From Schaalia georgiae DSM 6843 (GTDB taxonomy: Bacteria > Actinomycetota > Actinomycetes > Actinomycetales > Actinomycetaceae): DNA of 46,152 nt. The translations under genes were made by a program, and so were the position numbers. The stretch covers positions 1 to 46,152 of the forward strand of contig NZ_AUBM01000007.1 in the NCBI RefSeq assembly GCF_000429245.1. The letters run 5' to 3'. The notes below the pieces were generated by a model. The model did no database searches and had not been told where the DNA came from. It worked only from the letters and a program-made list of their open reading frames with translations. Below are positions 9,701 to 24,540 of the stretch, one piece after another (position 1 is the first letter of the stretch; each line of letters opens with the position of its first letter).

Positions 9701-10501
9701 ATTATCGAATAGGGGGATCAGGATGAGCGTGGAGGGTTGAATCGCCAGCTGATGCCATGTCTCAGCGTCCGACACAACCAACGTCCGTTCAAGCGCAGCG
9801 ATGTCCTTTCCAGCAAGGACAGCATGGCAGAAGGCAAGCGCATCATCGCGCCACGCAGATTGAACCGTTACGGCGCCACTGTCCGCATCCAGCAGCTCGA
9901 GCAGTTTGTCCGATTGTTCAACACGCCCAGCCATATGGAACTCCGGGGGAACGTCAATCGTACAGTTGCGACGGAGTCTTTCCCACCACGCTGCCAGTGG
10001 TTGAGCGTTCATTACTGGTATTCTCAGATGCTCGCTAATCCAGTAGTGGACGGCGGGCACTGACTGGAGCCAGCCCTCAAGCCGGTGTGCGTCAAATGCT
10101 TCGACGGATTCGTATATCTTTTCGTTACGGCGTTCCTTCGCCCATGCGGCAGCCCCAGCCCAGTTTCGGGGTGTGGCGAATACGAAGATCTCATCCGTTG
10201 TCCCGACAACTTTTTCAACACGCTTCTCGTAGTCCTCGTTGGCCTTGTGTTTCGGGTGCTTATTCGTACCGAACTCGAAGCGCAGCTCACCTGCTGGCAG
10301 GTACGCAGAACCCGCCGAGGTCGCAGTGCCATCCCACCCAGGAGCGGCGGTTCCCTCATGCGCGCGGATGTTGATGTTGGAGACACCCGGAGTTTGAGCC
10401 AGTAGTCTGCGCATGAGCTCGGGGAAGGCCCCCTTCGCGTCGTCGGTGTCTGCCCAGCTGTCCAGATCGCTCGCGCTAGCCAGCAGAGAGTTGCTTTCCA
10501 T
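6764..10501 (-). CDS. Giant defence-like protein: nuclease-like N-terminus, degenerate NTPase-like region, long helical tail
   Basis: I do not recognise a named family. The 1245-residue protein has three visible parts. Residues about 1-165 resemble a PD-(D/E)XK-like domain seen at the front of large bacterial defence proteins: PGWDG, then ELRFEFGTNKHPKHKA, a DYEKR segment, and a D-x(n)-LEGWL/VHYWI end. Residues about 170-430 look like a STAND-type NTPase without a P-loop: the strand-loop position where GxxGxGKS is expected reads VQSAWRDDALAF. From about 430 to the end are alpha-helical, Trp- and Leu-rich repeats. The C-terminus is highly charged. There is no signal peptide or membrane helix. 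Base composition is visibly lower in GC than both neighbours, which suggests horizontal acquisition. ATG 10501 is used; an in-frame GTG at 10516 is also open, and neither has a clear ribosome binding site. The gene is single. A defence role is inference. Confidence 0.5.
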   Translation of the reverse strand: MESNSLLASASDLDSWADTDDAKGAFPELMRRLLAQTPGVSNINIRAHEGTAAPGWDGTATSAGSAYLPAGELRFEFGTNKHPKHKANEDYEKRVEKVVGTTDEIFVFATPRNWAGAAAWAKERRNEKIYESVEAFDAHRLEGWLQSVPAVHYWISEHLRIPVMNAQPLAAWWERLRRNCTIDVPPEFHMAGRVEQSDKLLELLDADSGAVTVQSAWRDDALAFCHAVLAGKDIAALERTLVVSDAETWHQLAIQPSTLILIPLFDNPDIGLAMGNGHGVIHPVIEMDSSRDDSDVVTLLKVDRWAGATALARAGLDFLRADKLTALARRSMRGFYRQISCDKARNRPDWAKDKETVDVLAPLVLVGAWEVDHPGDLDLISRFVDLDGNEISSRLDELVDKYPLDPPFIRSGGQWRLVDAMDAAVLLLPRLSSAHIERWENLVNDVLLATRPLEGKSATEALNALINGLRPPFSSTLTHHVARGIALAAAASNRRTGSLANVGRCVDHIVKGLIDKGCEDNGGSGFGRLSQNLPFLAEASPGRFLEAIELCLEQQDAAALSDVTQADSDPKRLLSAAPFIKRALQCLTWSPEYFGRAVRALVRLGDLAVVEADRHDYVEAVTIAVAGWSSFGAGGWQEKTDIVTWMLEKCSSFGWPLVEGLVIQTIGFAHPPKPLFRDWDAEKESLVAIAPAAYRQVVLGAAVRLAGFDAERWLYLLRAIGRLPIRDRREVIDVFRGIAAQAKWNSDQSLEIWSFLRTMVSLRQASSDAQLAWIDEELRILLDLLDVLEPAEDPRKFAWLFDYDHRIMIGGLTSKDEEFGEVIRKKRDNALTSVIQGGDAQIRALVEASKNVNYIGEFLARTDPELEPCILSWLDGESPTLQKAASAYVWSRAKQEGMPWVRSIVEQGSLSADGERRFVASLPQNRDMRSAIADTDERRFRAYWKNVSVFQIEEEGRCKVLDVLLEYGCAAKAIDLLSIMIGVGQWPKASQTVRALSLLCESMESEGGTALRDDVEELIAWLESEAGDHPDLPMLEFRLLTYGYDLTFPDSLYRMMACQPGFFVDCVKTLYGSGESQAARASQVYRHGCWKILYYWRRLPGLSDNGTIDGEYLARWVEEARKLLNADGLGDIADTQVGEVLASSPDGRDGMWPAEEVRDLLEDAKSRDLEQGIAVGRYNRRGVASRGILDGGAREWCLALRYREHSRKMSVRWPRAAAVLDGLAEEYELEAKREDEKAEERADQD

Positions 10502-10608
10502 GAAAGCACCGTACACCGACGCATCTTCATCTGGTGTCGAACGAAACAGGCCTGCGTGATTGCCCCTTCACAGGCGAACTGTCACACGCCCACCCAGCCC
10601 AAGTCTCG

Positions 10609-16210
<5,602 letters not shown>

Positions 16211-16269
16211 CGATGTTGCAGGTGAGTTTGCCCTCCGAGGCGAGACTTGATAAGAGGAGCTGTTGAGAG

Positions 16270-16518
16270 ATGGATTGGCGCAGTAAAGCCGCGTGCCTGA
16301 CGGTCGACCCCGAGTTGTTCTTCCCCATCGGAAATACCGGCCCCGCGATCGCGCAGGCCGCCGAGGCCAAGGCCGTGTGCCGCACCTGCGAGGTCCAGGC
16401 CGTCTGCCTCCAGTGGGCCCTCGACAACAACCAGGACTCCGGCGTGTGGGGCGGAATGAGCGAGGAGGAGCGCCGTTCCCTGCGGCGCCGCGCCGCGCGC
16501 GCCCGCAGGGCCTCCTGA
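16270..16518 (+). CDS. whiB1: WhiB-family iron-sulfur transcription factor, WhiB1 type
   Basis: An 82-residue regulator that binds a nitric-oxide-sensitive [4Fe-4S] cluster and works on the housekeeping sigma factor. The four cluster cysteines are C9, C37, C40 and C46, the spacing of mycobacterial WhiB1. The N-terminus MDWR, the DPELFFP segment and GVWGGMSEEERR also match WhiB1 closely, and a basic Arg-rich tail follows. AGGAG lies 10 nt before the ATG. It is a single gene, convergent with the pdtaS-type kinase gene and followed by a hairpin. Assignment to WhiB1 rather than another Wbl class is by motif likeness. Confidence 0.93.
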   Translation: MDWRSKAACLTVDPELFFPIGNTGPAIAQAAEAKAVCRTCEVQAVCLQWALDNNQDSGVWGGMSEEERRSLRRRAARARRAS

Positions 16519-16542
16519 CCGCCGCGCCCGGCGGAGGACCGC

Positions 16543-16570
16543 GGAGCCCGGGGCGCCCGCCCTGGGCTCC
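16543..16570 (+). terminator. Terminator after whiB
   Basis: GGAGCCC...GGGC pairs with GCCCTGGGCTCC, a 12-bp stem with one mismatch and a 4-nt loop, 24 nt beyond the whiB stop codon. Confidence 0.6.
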
Positions 16571-16592
16571 GGGCTAGCCGGGCGTTCCCGTT

Positions 16593-16696
16593 CCGGGCGC
16601 GCTCGTCGTCCGCGGCCGCCCCTCACGGGTGTCGGTCAGCCCCATGGCGCGCATCCGGGCGCGCTCGTCGTCGACTGCGGCGGCCCCTCACGGGTG
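16593..16696. repeat. Imperfect tandem duplication across the 3' end of the histidine kinase gene
   Basis: CCGGGCGCGCTCGTCGTC occurs at 16593-16610 and again at 16654-16671. GCCCCTCACGGGTG occurs at 16618-16631 and 16683-16696, the second copy containing the kinase stop codon. The period is 61-65 bp, so the end of the gene has been duplicated into the downstream spacer. Confidence 0.7.
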
Positions 16697-18148
16697 GTCC
16701 ACGTGCATGTCGATCGTGACGACCGTCCCCCCGCCCTCGCGCAGTGCCCACTCGATATTGCCTTTGAGCTCCCCGCTCACCATCTGCTTGACGATCTGCG
16801 TTCCCAGACCGGTCATCGGGGTCCCCGCCTCGAAGCCCACTCCGTCGTCGGCGACTGTGACCGTCATGGTGTCGCCCCGCCTCTCGGCGCGCACCTCGAT
16901 TCGCCCGTTGCGGTCGGCCAGGCCGTGCTCGACGGAGTTGGCGACCAGTTCGTTGAGCACTGTGGCCAGGGCCTGCGCCTGATCGGCCTGGATGACCCCG
17001 AACCTCCCGCTGGTGACCACCTCGACGCTGTGGTCCGTGGACGCCACCGCCCCCGACATCCGCAGCACGGTGCGCGCCACCTCGTCGAAGTCCACGGATT
17101 CGTTGACGTTCTGGGAGAGGGCGGCGTGGACGGTCGCGATCGCCTGGACCCGCCGTTCGGCCTCGGTGAGCGCCGCTTTGACGCCGTCCTCCCGCGAACG
17201 CCGCGACTGGAGGCGCAGCAGGGCCGACACTGTCTGCAGGTTGTTCTTCACACGGTGGTGGATCTCCCGGATCGTCGCGTCCTTGGTCATGAGCGCCTGC
17301 CGGTGCCGGTGCATCTCCGACACGTCGCGCGTGAGGACGACCGCGCCCAGCCGTTTGCGCCCGTTGACCAGCGGCAACGCGCGCATGGTGATCGTCGAGG
17401 CGCGGGCGGTGATCTCCACCCGCCACGACGCGCGGCCCATGATCACCACGGCCATGGACTCCTCGATGAGGCTGTCGTCGCCAATGACGTTCGTCACTTC
17501 TTGGGCAAGCACTTTGCCCGTCACGTGGGAACGGATCCCCAGGCGCCGCAAGCATGACACGGCGTTCGGGGTGGCCTGCTGCACCCGCCCCTCCGCGTCC
17601 AGCAGCAGCGCGCCGTCGAGGACGCGGGGCACGCCGTGGGCGGAGACCTGCGGCGTCGAATCGTAGGGGTACTCGCCGCGCGCCATCATCTGGCACAGCG
17701 TATCGGCGGCGGCGACGGTCCACCCCTCGAATCCCAGGGACAGTCGGGGGCTCGACAGGTTCGCCTCGCGCGTGACGACCGCGATGATCGTCCCGTCGTG
17801 GCACACGGGCACGCAGGTCTCCATCATCGAGTACGTCCCCGCCCAGCGCGCCGCCTGGGAGCGGATGACCCGCCCGGTCTGCATCGCGCGGCGCAGCTCG
17901 ATCTCCCGCGCGGCGGGCAGGTGCAGGCCGATGATGTCGTCGACGTGGACGGTCGTGGAGGTCGCGGGACGGCAGTGCGCTGCGGCGATGAAGCGCCCGT
18001 CGTCGGAGGGGAGCCAAAGGACCAGGTCGGCCGCGGCCAGATCGGCCAGCACCTGCCAATCCGCGAGGAGCAGGTGGAGCCAATCGATGTCCTTGTCGGG
18101 CAACGGCGTTGAGGAGGCTTCTTCAGCTAACTGCATGAGGCTTCTCAT
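16688..18148 (-). CDS. pdtaS: Cytosolic sensor histidine kinase, PdtaS-like (GAF-PAS-HisKA_2-HATPase)
   Basis: The 486-residue kinase autophosphorylates on His in EIHHRVKNNLQT (about residue 293), the HisKA_2 signature. The ATPase follows with N-box LNELVANSVEH, DDGVGF and TGLGTQIV. Before it are a GAF-like domain (about 15-160) and a PAS domain (about 180-280); there are no membrane helices. This is the arrangement of mycobacterial PdtaS, which phosphorylates the ANTAR-domain RNA-binding regulator PdtaR. No pdtaR gene is in the window. The ATG at 18148 is chosen over upstream codons because TAGAGT lies 7 nt before it and the family begins M-x-S/T-L here. Confidence 0.88.
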   Translation of the reverse strand: MRSLMQLAEEASSTPLPDKDIDWLHLLLADWQVLADLAAADLVLWLPSDDGRFIAAAHCRPATSTTVHVDDIIGLHLPAAREIELRRAMQTGRVIRSQAARWAGTYSMMETCVPVCHDGTIIAVVTREANLSSPRLSLGFEGWTVAAADTLCQMMARGEYPYDSTPQVSAHGVPRVLDGALLLDAEGRVQQATPNAVSCLRRLGIRSHVTGKVLAQEVTNVIGDDSLIEESMAVVIMGRASWRVEITARASTITMRALPLVNGRKRLGAVVLTRDVSEMHRHRQALMTKDATIREIHHRVKNNLQTVSALLRLQSRRSREDGVKAALTEAERRVQAIATVHAALSQNVNESVDFDEVARTVLRMSGAVASTDHSVEVVTSGRFGVIQADQAQALATVLNELVANSVEHGLADRNGRIEVRAERRGDTMTVTVADDGVGFEAGTPMTGLGTQIVKQMVSGELKGNIEWALREGGGTVVTIDMHVDHP

Positions 18149-18155
18149 GTCCTCT

Positions 18156-18161
18156 ACTCTA
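18156..18161 (-). promoter_or_regulatory. -10 box TAGAGT of a likely leaderless pdtaS promoter
   Basis: TAGAGT on the minus strand lies 7 nt before the ATG at 18148; transcription would begin at the start codon. No clear -35. Confidence 0.45.
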
Positions 18162-18249
18162 GTTCCAGCGCGGCACCAACGAGGCGACTCGGGACTCGAT
18201 TCGAGCAACACGCTCACGCCACGCCAGTAATCCGACAAGGAGAGCACCC

Positions 18250-18729
18250 ATGGAATTCACTCAATCCGCCACCTATCCCCTGGACGTCGACTCCGTCATC
18301 CGCATGTCCACTGACCCCGCCTTCCTCGACATGCGCTTCGGGCGCTTCATGGCCGCCAACCCGGAGGTCACCGTCGAGGGCGACACCATCACCTACGTGG
18401 GCACGGTCAATCCGGAGCTGATCCCGGCGATCGCGCGCCCCTTCACCAAGAACGGCATCACCCTGACGTTCACCGAGTCGTGGACCCGCACGGAGGAGGG
18501 GGCCACCGCCCACACGGAGGTGGCAGTCGGCGGCGCGCCCGTCTCCGCGGCGGTCGACTCCACGCTCACGCCCGACGGCGACGGCTGCGCCCGCGAGCTC
18601 AACGGCACCATCACTGTGAGCGTCCCGCTGGTCGGCGGGCGCGTCGAGAAGGAGGCGGTTGCCCGCGTGGGCCACGCCTTCGACCGCGAGCACCAGCTGG
18701 CGGCCGAATGGGCGGAGAAGCAGGGCTGA
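18250..18729 (+). CDS. DUF2505 family protein
   Basis: A 159-residue soluble protein of an actinobacterial family of unknown function whose fold resembles START/polyketide-cyclase ligand-binding proteins (from family knowledge). It begins with the typical pattern S-A-x-Y-x-x-D-V-D-S-V and ends ...DREHQLAAEWAEKQG. AAGGAG precedes the ATG by 7 nt. Divergent from pdtaS with a 101-bp gap; followed by a very strong terminator, so it is probably monocistronic. Confidence 0.8.
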   Translation: MEFTQSATYPLDVDSVIRMSTDPAFLDMRFGRFMAANPEVTVEGDTITYVGTVNPELIPAIARPFTKNGITLTFTESWTRTEEGATAHTEVAVGGAPVSAAVDSTLTPDGDGCARELNGTITVSVPLVGGRVEKEAVARVGHAFDREHQLAAEWAEKQG

Positions 18730-18734
18730 GCCGA

Positions 18735-18766
18735 CCGGCCCGGCCGCTCGGACGCGGCCGGGCCGG
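18735..18766 (+). terminator. Strong terminator after the DUF2505 gene
   Basis: A perfect 13-bp GC stem: 18735-18747 pairs with 18754-18766, with loop TCGGAC, starting 6 nt after the stop codon. Confidence 0.8.
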
Positions 18767-18808
18767 GCCGGCCCCGTCACTCCGCCGGGCCGCTGCGGGC
18801 GGTTCGCA

Positions 18809-18837
18809 TTGCCCAGGGGCGGCGGAGAGGGCAGAAT
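18809..18837 (+). promoter_or_regulatory. Leaderless promoter of osmC-thyA-folA
   Basis: TTGCCC (18809-18814) and CAGAAT (18832-18837) are 17 bp apart, and the -10 ends 6 nt before the ATG at 18844. Transcription should start at or next to the start codon, and no Shine-Dalgarno is present. Confidence 0.6.
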
Positions 18838-18843
18838 CCCCCT

Positions 18844-19278
18844 ATGAGCGATTCAACGAAACCCCAGCCGTCCCTGTACCTCGAGCGAACGGGCGTCCGC
18901 GAGTACGTCGCACGGAACCAGGACGGAGCAGAGGTGCGCGTGGGGCACGGCCCCGGGTGCTTCTCCCCCGGCGACCTGCTCAAACTCGCGATCGCGGGCT
19001 GCAACGCGATGAGCTCCGACATGCGCCTCGTCAGCCGCCTCGGCGACGACTTCGCCCAGTTCGTGGGTGTGTCGGCCGACTACGACGAGGACGCCGACCG
19101 TTTCACGCACGTCGAGGTGGAACTGGTGCAGGACCTGTCCGCCCTGGACGAGCAGGAACAGGCCGACCTGATCCGCCGTGCCGACGCAGCGATCAAGCGC
19201 AACTGCACGATCGAGCACTCCGTGGTCGACCGCGCACTGCCCTCCCACCACGCGTTCACCAGCGAGAGAATCGACTGA
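18844..19278 (+). CDS. OsmC/Ohr-family peroxiredoxin-like protein
   Basis: A 144-residue OsmC-like protein, a family that reduces organic hydroperoxides with two cysteines. The first cysteine is in [11 protein letters not shown] (about residue 58) within the typical [14 protein letters not shown] helix, and the second is in RNCTIEHSV (about 121). Both are therefore present. It is the first gene of a tight operon: thyA begins 1 nt after its stop and folA overlaps thyA. A link between OsmC and thymidylate/folate synthesis is not obvious, so the co-transcription may simply be conserved order. Confidence 0.87.
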   Translation: MSDSTKPQPSLYLERTGVREYVARNQDGAEVRVGHGPGCFSPGDLLKLAIAGCNAMSSDMRLVSRLGDDFAQFVGVSADYDEDADRFTHVEVELVQDLSALDEQEQADLIRRADAAIKRNCTIEHSVVDRALPSHHAFTSERID

Positions 19279-19279
19279 C

Positions 19280-20077
19280 GTGATCGACCGCCAGTACGAG
19301 GACCTCCTCGCCCGCGTCATGGCGGAGGGGGTCGCCAAGGGGGATCGGACGGGCACGGGCACCCGCTCCGTTTTCGGCGCCCAGTTGCGCTACGACTTGT
19401 CCAGGGGATTCCCCCTGATCACCACCAAGCGCATCCATCTCAAGTCCGTGGTCGGGGAGCTGCTGTGGTTCCTGTCGGGGTCCTCGAACGTCGGGTGGCT
19501 GCAAGAGCACGGGATCCGCATTTGGAACGAGTGGGCCGACGATGACGGCGAGCTCGGCCCTGTGTACGGCGTGCAGTGGCGCTCGTGGAACGCGGCCGGG
19601 GGCAAGCGCATCGACCAGATCGCGAGCGTCCTGGAGACGCTTCGGACGGACCCGGACTCCCGGCGCATGGTGGTGTCGGCGTGGAACGTCGGCGACCTGC
19701 CGCAGATGGCGCTGGAGCCCTGCCACGCCTTCTTCCAGCTCTACGTCGCCAACGGGCGCCTTTCCCTGCAGCTGTACCAGCGCAGCGCCGACATGTTCCT
19801 GGGGGTTCCCTTCAACATCGCCTCGTACTCGCTGCTCACCCACATGTTCGCCCAGCAGGCGGGCCTTCAGGTCGGCGACTTCATCTGGACCGGCGGCGAC
19901 TGCCACATCTACTCGAACCACACCGAGCAGGTGGCCGAGCAGTTGTCCCGCGACCCCTATCCCTTCCCCCGCCTGGAGTTGGCGAAGGCGCCGTCGATGT
20001 TCGACTACTCCTTCGACGACGTGTCCGTCGAGGGCTACCAGCACCACCCCACGATCAAGGCGCCGGTGGCCGTATGA
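19280..20077 (+). CDS. thyA: Thymidylate synthase
   Basis: Converts dUMP and 5,10-methylene-tetrahydrofolate to dTMP and dihydrofolate. The 265-residue length is that of the E. coli enzyme. The catalytic Cys148 is in [29 protein letters not shown] and the dUMP-binding HIYSNH are present. The start is GTG at 19280, 1 nt past the osmC stop; the upstream open frame only overlaps osmC. The dihydrofolate produced is recycled by the overlapping folA. Confidence 0.97.
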   Translation: MIDRQYEDLLARVMAEGVAKGDRTGTGTRSVFGAQLRYDLSRGFPLITTKRIHLKSVVGELLWFLSGSSNVGWLQEHGIRIWNEWADDDGELGPVYGVQWRSWNAAGGKRIDQIASVLETLRTDPDSRRMVVSAWNVGDLPQMALEPCHAFFQLYVANGRLSLQLYQRSADMFLGVPFNIASYSLLTHMFAQQAGLQVGDFIWTGGDCHIYSNHTEQVAEQLSRDPYPFPRLELAKAPSMFDYSFDDVSVEGYQHHPTIKAPVAV

Positions 20078-20607
20078 CTAATATCGCATCCATTTGGGCG
20101 CAGGACCGGGGCGGGGTCCTGGGGAGCGGGGGCGGCATGCTGTGGCACGTCCCGGCTGACTTCGCGCATTTCAAGGCCGCCACGATGGGCTGCCCGATCA
20201 TTATGGGCCGCCATTCCTGGGAGGCGCTCGGGGGCCCCCTGCCGGGGCGCGCCAATATCGTGATCACCAGCTCGCGCGAGTACCGCACCGATGGCGCGGA
20301 CCTGGTGCACTCCCTGGACGAGGCGCTCGAGCGCGCCCGGCTCCACGCGGAGGCCAGCGGCGCGCGGACGATCTGGATCGTGGGCGGGGCCAACGTTTAC
20401 GAGCAGGCGATGCCCCTGGTCGATGAGCTGGTGGTGACGGACATCGACTGCGACGCCACCGCCGGCCACGACGGCCCCGTCGTCTACGCCCCCGGGATCG
20501 ACACGTCCACGTGGGGTCGCGATGAGGAGCGCTCGGACGCCCAGTGGCGCGAGCCGTCGGGCGGTTCGCGCTGGAGGGTGACCACCTGGGTCCGCGCCCG
20601 GAGGTGA
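20074..20607 (+). CDS. folA: Dihydrofolate reductase
   Basis: Reduces dihydrofolate to tetrahydrofolate with NADPH. The 177-residue protein has the DHFR substrate site in [15 protein letters not shown] (acidic residue Asp), [16 protein letters not shown] and the cofactor loop [12 protein letters not shown]. Its ATG overlaps the thyA stop as ATGA, so translation is coupled, which fits the ThyA product being its substrate. The N-terminal [17 protein letters not shown] loop is slightly glycine-rich compared with most DHFRs. Confidence 0.95.
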   Translation: MTNIASIWAQDRGGVLGSGGGMLWHVPADFAHFKAATMGCPIIMGRHSWEALGGPLPGRANIVITSSREYRTDGADLVHSLDEALERARLHAEASGARTIWIVGGANVYEQAMPLVDELVVTDIDCDATAGHDGPVVYAPGIDTSTWGRDEERSDAQWREPSGGSRWRVTTWVRARR

Positions 20608-20616
20608 GGGCCCGGG

Positions 20617-20674
20617 AGCGCGCCGGGAAGCGACCAACTGCGGGCGCGCCAGGAAAACGCCCACCCGGCGCGCT
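20617..20674. terminator. Long-loop inverted repeat between convergent folA and SGNH gene
   Basis: AGCGCGCCGGG (20617-20627) is the perfect reverse complement of 20664-20674. The 36-nt interval also contains short GC-rich inverted segments. Placed between two convergent genes, it may terminate both. Confidence 0.45.
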
Positions 20675-20712
20675 GACGTGGGCGCTGGCACGGGGACGGA
20701 GACGCGCGCCGC

Positions 20713-21429
20713 TCAGCGCCGCAGCTGGGGAAGGAAGCCCATCGCGTCGACGACCAGGCCCGCGGCCTGGTCGTACCCGGCCTCCGAGGGGTGGAAGCCG
20801 TCGGAGGCCCAGAACCCCTCGACCAGGTCGGTGTGCGCGACATCCACGTAGTCGACTCCCAGGCGCGCGCAGATGCTCTTCGAGTCCGCCGTCTGGGCGT
20901 CGATGCGCTTGGCGAGCTCCCTGCGCAGCATCGCGGGCAGCCGCGGGGAGTTGTGCGGCTGGCCGGCGCTGCACAGCACGACGTGCGCGGCCATCTCCAG
21001 GCCCCGGCCGAGCACCGCCTCGAGGTCGTCGGCCCACTCGGCCCGCGAGCGCCGCGCCATGATGTCGTTGCTGCCCGCGCAGACGAAGAGGATGTCCGAC
21101 CTCCCCTCGACCTCTTCGAGGAAGCGGTGGCGGACCCTGCGCATTGTGGAGCCCAGCCGCGCGTGCGTCTCCCAGATGACGGGCGCCCCGGTCGCCGCGG
21201 CAACCCGGTCGGCGATACGGGGAGTGAGGGCAGTGGCTTGGCTGGAGGCACCCGATCCGGCCACCAGGGAGTCGCCCACCGCGACGAGGCGCAGGTACTC
21301 GGACAGGGTCGCGCCCAATCGCTCGCGCGCGATGCCGGAGCGCTCCCCCTCGGGTTCGGGCGCGAGCCGCACGGTTCTGGCGGCCCAGGCCGCCTGGGCG
21401 AGCAGGATCGTTCTCTTCACGGGGTTCAC
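20713..21429 (-). CDS. SGNH/GDSL-family hydrolase
   Basis: A 238-residue esterase/lipase-like enzyme; substrate unknown. Block I is VAVGDSLVAG (catalytic Ser about 52), block II Gly in RLGSTMRR, block III AGSNDI, and block V DGFHPSEAGYD with the catalytic Asp and His. There is no clear signal peptide, so it is probably cytosolic. The start is GTG at 21429, 8 nt downstream of a TAGGGT box; a second GTG at 21420 is possible. It is divergent from an MFS transporter gene 154 bp away, a pairing that could reflect related substrates (inference only). Confidence 0.82.
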   Translation of the reverse strand: MNPVKRTILLAQAAWAARTVRLAPEPEGERSGIARERLGATLSEYLRLVAVGDSLVAGSGASSQATALTPRIADRVAAATGAPVIWETHARLGSTMRRVRHRFLEEVEGRSDILFVCAGSNDIMARRSRAEWADDLEAVLGRGLEMAAHVVLCSAGQPHNSPRLPAMLRRELAKRIDAQTADSKSICARLGVDYVDVAHTDLVEGFWASDGFHPSEAGYDQAAGLVVDAMGFLPQLRR

Positions 21430-21437
21430 GGTGGCCG

Positions 21438-21443
21438 ACCCTA
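21438..21443 (-). promoter_or_regulatory. -10 box TAGGGT of the SGNH hydrolase gene
   Basis: TAGGGT lies 8 nt before the GTG at 21429; the message would be leaderless or carry one or two leader bases. Confidence 0.4.
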
Positions 21444-21572
21444 ACACGCTCCGCGCCCCCGGTGAAGGGGCCCCTCCCCCGCCGGACAGTGGAGGGCGGT
21501 GCGCCGCGGCCGGGACTATCTGAGAGGCGGTGCCCTGCCCCGCCAGGACGGATAGCAGCGGGGGGCGGGGCC

Positions 21573-21578
21573 TAGAAT
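21573..21578 (+). promoter_or_regulatory. -10 box TAGAAT of the MFS transporter gene
   Basis: TAGAAT lies 5 nt before the GTG at 21584, which again predicts a leaderless message. Confidence 0.45.
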
Positions 21579-21583
21579 GAGGT

Positions 21584-22954
21584 GTGCCCCATCCTGATTC
21601 CCCCTCCTCCCGGTCGTGCTCGCCCATCCTGGCCGATCCCACGCTGCGCGTCCTGGTGGCCGTCGCCCTGTTCACGTACACGGCGCAGAACATGCTCAAT
21701 GTGTCGATCGCCCCTTTGTCGCGCGCACTGGATCTGCCGGAGTGGATCGTGGGGGCAGCGGTGTCGCTGGCGGCGCTGGCGGTGGCGCTGCTCAGCCAGT
21801 TCTGGGGGCGGCGCTCCATCGCGTGGGGCCGCAGGCGCGTCCTGCTGTGCGCCCTTTTCCTGGCCCTCATCGCGGGCGCCCTGTTCTCCACTGCGGTGTG
21901 GCTGCGCGCGGGGGGCGGCATCGGTGCGGCCTGGGCGGCAGGAGCGATCATGGCGGCGCGGGGGCCCTTCTTCGGGGCGTCGGTCGCGGCGATCCCCCCG
22001 ACCGGCCAGGCGTTGGTCGCCGAGGTCACGCACGACGAGGCGTCCCGTGTGCGCGGGGCGTCGGCGTTCTCGGGAGCCATCAACATGTCGGTGATGATCG
22101 GCTCGGTGGCCTCGAGCCTGCTGGGGGCGTGGTGGATATTCGCCCCCGTCCACGCGACGCCGTGGTTCGTCGTCGTCGCCCTGGTGATCGCGTGGGCGGG
22201 TGTGCCCCGCGACGGCGGCGGTGCGGACCAGGGGGCGCCGTCCCCGCACGCCCCGCCGGCGTCCGCCGCCCCCGGAGGCGAGGGCCCTTCCACAGGCGCC
22301 CAGGCGTCCCCGCTCCCCTCCCGCTCCCCTCACCCGGCGCGTCCCCTGCCGCCGAGGGTGTCGTGGACGGATCGGCGCATCGTGCCGTGGGTGCTGGGCG
22401 TGATCGGCCTGTACTTCGCGGCGGGCGTCACCCAGATCCTCATGGGGTTCCTCATCCAGGACCGGGTGGGGACCGCCCCCGACCGCGCTGTTTCACTCAC
22501 GGGGCTCATGCTCCTGCTCAGCGCGGCGGGTGCGATGACCGCCCAGCTCCTCGTCGTCCCGCGCCTCCAGTGGCCGCCGCGGCGCCTGCTGCGCGCCGGA
22601 GTCAGCGTGGGCGTCACCGCAGTCGCGGTCCTCACAGTGGCGTCCGCCGTGGTTGCCCTGGCGGTTGCGATGCTCTTCATGGGGGTGGCGACGGGTCTGA
22701 CGTCGACGGGTTTCACCGCGGGCGCCTCGTTGGCGGTGCTCGACGACGAGCAGGGGGGCGTCGCCGGCCTCGTTTCCGCCACGGGCGCGATCACGTGGAT
22801 CTTCGCGCCGGTGAGCGCCACCGCCCTGTACGGGTGGCAGCCGCTGGCCCCGTTCGGACTGGCCCTGGTCCTGGTCGGCGCCTCGTGCGCGGCGGCGTGG
22901 GCCCACCCTGGGCTGCGCAAGCCGTCAGCCCCACTGCTGGACGGGGGCTCCTGA
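21584..22954 (+). CDS. Major facilitator superfamily transporter
   Basis: A 456-residue inner-membrane carrier with about 12 helices in two halves (about residues 22-205 and 268-445). Between them lies a long hydrophilic Pro/Ala/Ser/Gly-rich loop (about 207-262). A motif-A-like SQFWGRRSIAWGRRRVLL follows helix 2. Substrate cannot be assigned; the pattern resembles multidrug exporters. The start is GTG at 21584 on the strength of the TAGAAT box just upstream; there is no ribosome binding site. Divergent from the SGNH hydrolase gene. Confidence 0.85.
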   Translation: MPHPDSPSSRSCSPILADPTLRVLVAVALFTYTAQNMLNVSIAPLSRALDLPEWIVGAAVSLAALAVALLSQFWGRRSIAWGRRRVLLCALFLALIAGALFSTAVWLRAGGGIGAAWAAGAIMAARGPFFGASVAAIPPTGQALVAEVTHDEASRVRGASAFSGAINMSVMIGSVASSLLGAWWIFAPVHATPWFVVVALVIAWAGVPRDGGGADQGAPSPHAPPASAAPGGEGPSTGAQASPLPSRSPHPARPLPPRVSWTDRRIVPWVLGVIGLYFAAGVTQILMGFLIQDRVGTAPDRAVSLTGLMLLLSAAGAMTAQLLVVPRLQWPPRRLLRAGVSVGVTAVAVLTVASAVVALAVAMLFMGVATGLTSTGFTAGASLAVLDDEQGGVAGLVSATGAITWIFAPVSATALYGWQPLAPFGLALVLVGASCAAAWAHPGLRKPSAPLLDGGS

Positions 22955-23055
22955 GACGGGAATGGGAGCGGCGCTAGGACGGGAGGCCCCCGGGGCGGCT
23001 GTGGGAAGCGGGTATCCTGGGACCGTTATGATCGCCTGATGCGAAGGAGCCGAAT

Positions 23056-24465
<1,410 letters not shown>

Positions 24466-24484
24466 TACCGGACCGGCCCTGTGC

Positions 24485-24517
24485 CGGGCGGCCCCGCTGG
24501 AACAGCGGGGCCGCCCG
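24485..24517 (+). terminator. Strong terminator after fumC
   Basis: 24486-24499 pairs perfectly over 14 bp with 24503-24516 around a GAA loop, extended by C24485-G24517. It starts 20 nt after the fumC stop and lies just beyond the 3' end of the convergent phosphopantetheinyl transferase gene, so it may serve both. Confidence 0.8.
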
Positions 24518-24540
24518 CGTTGGCGGAGACCCGGCGCTGA

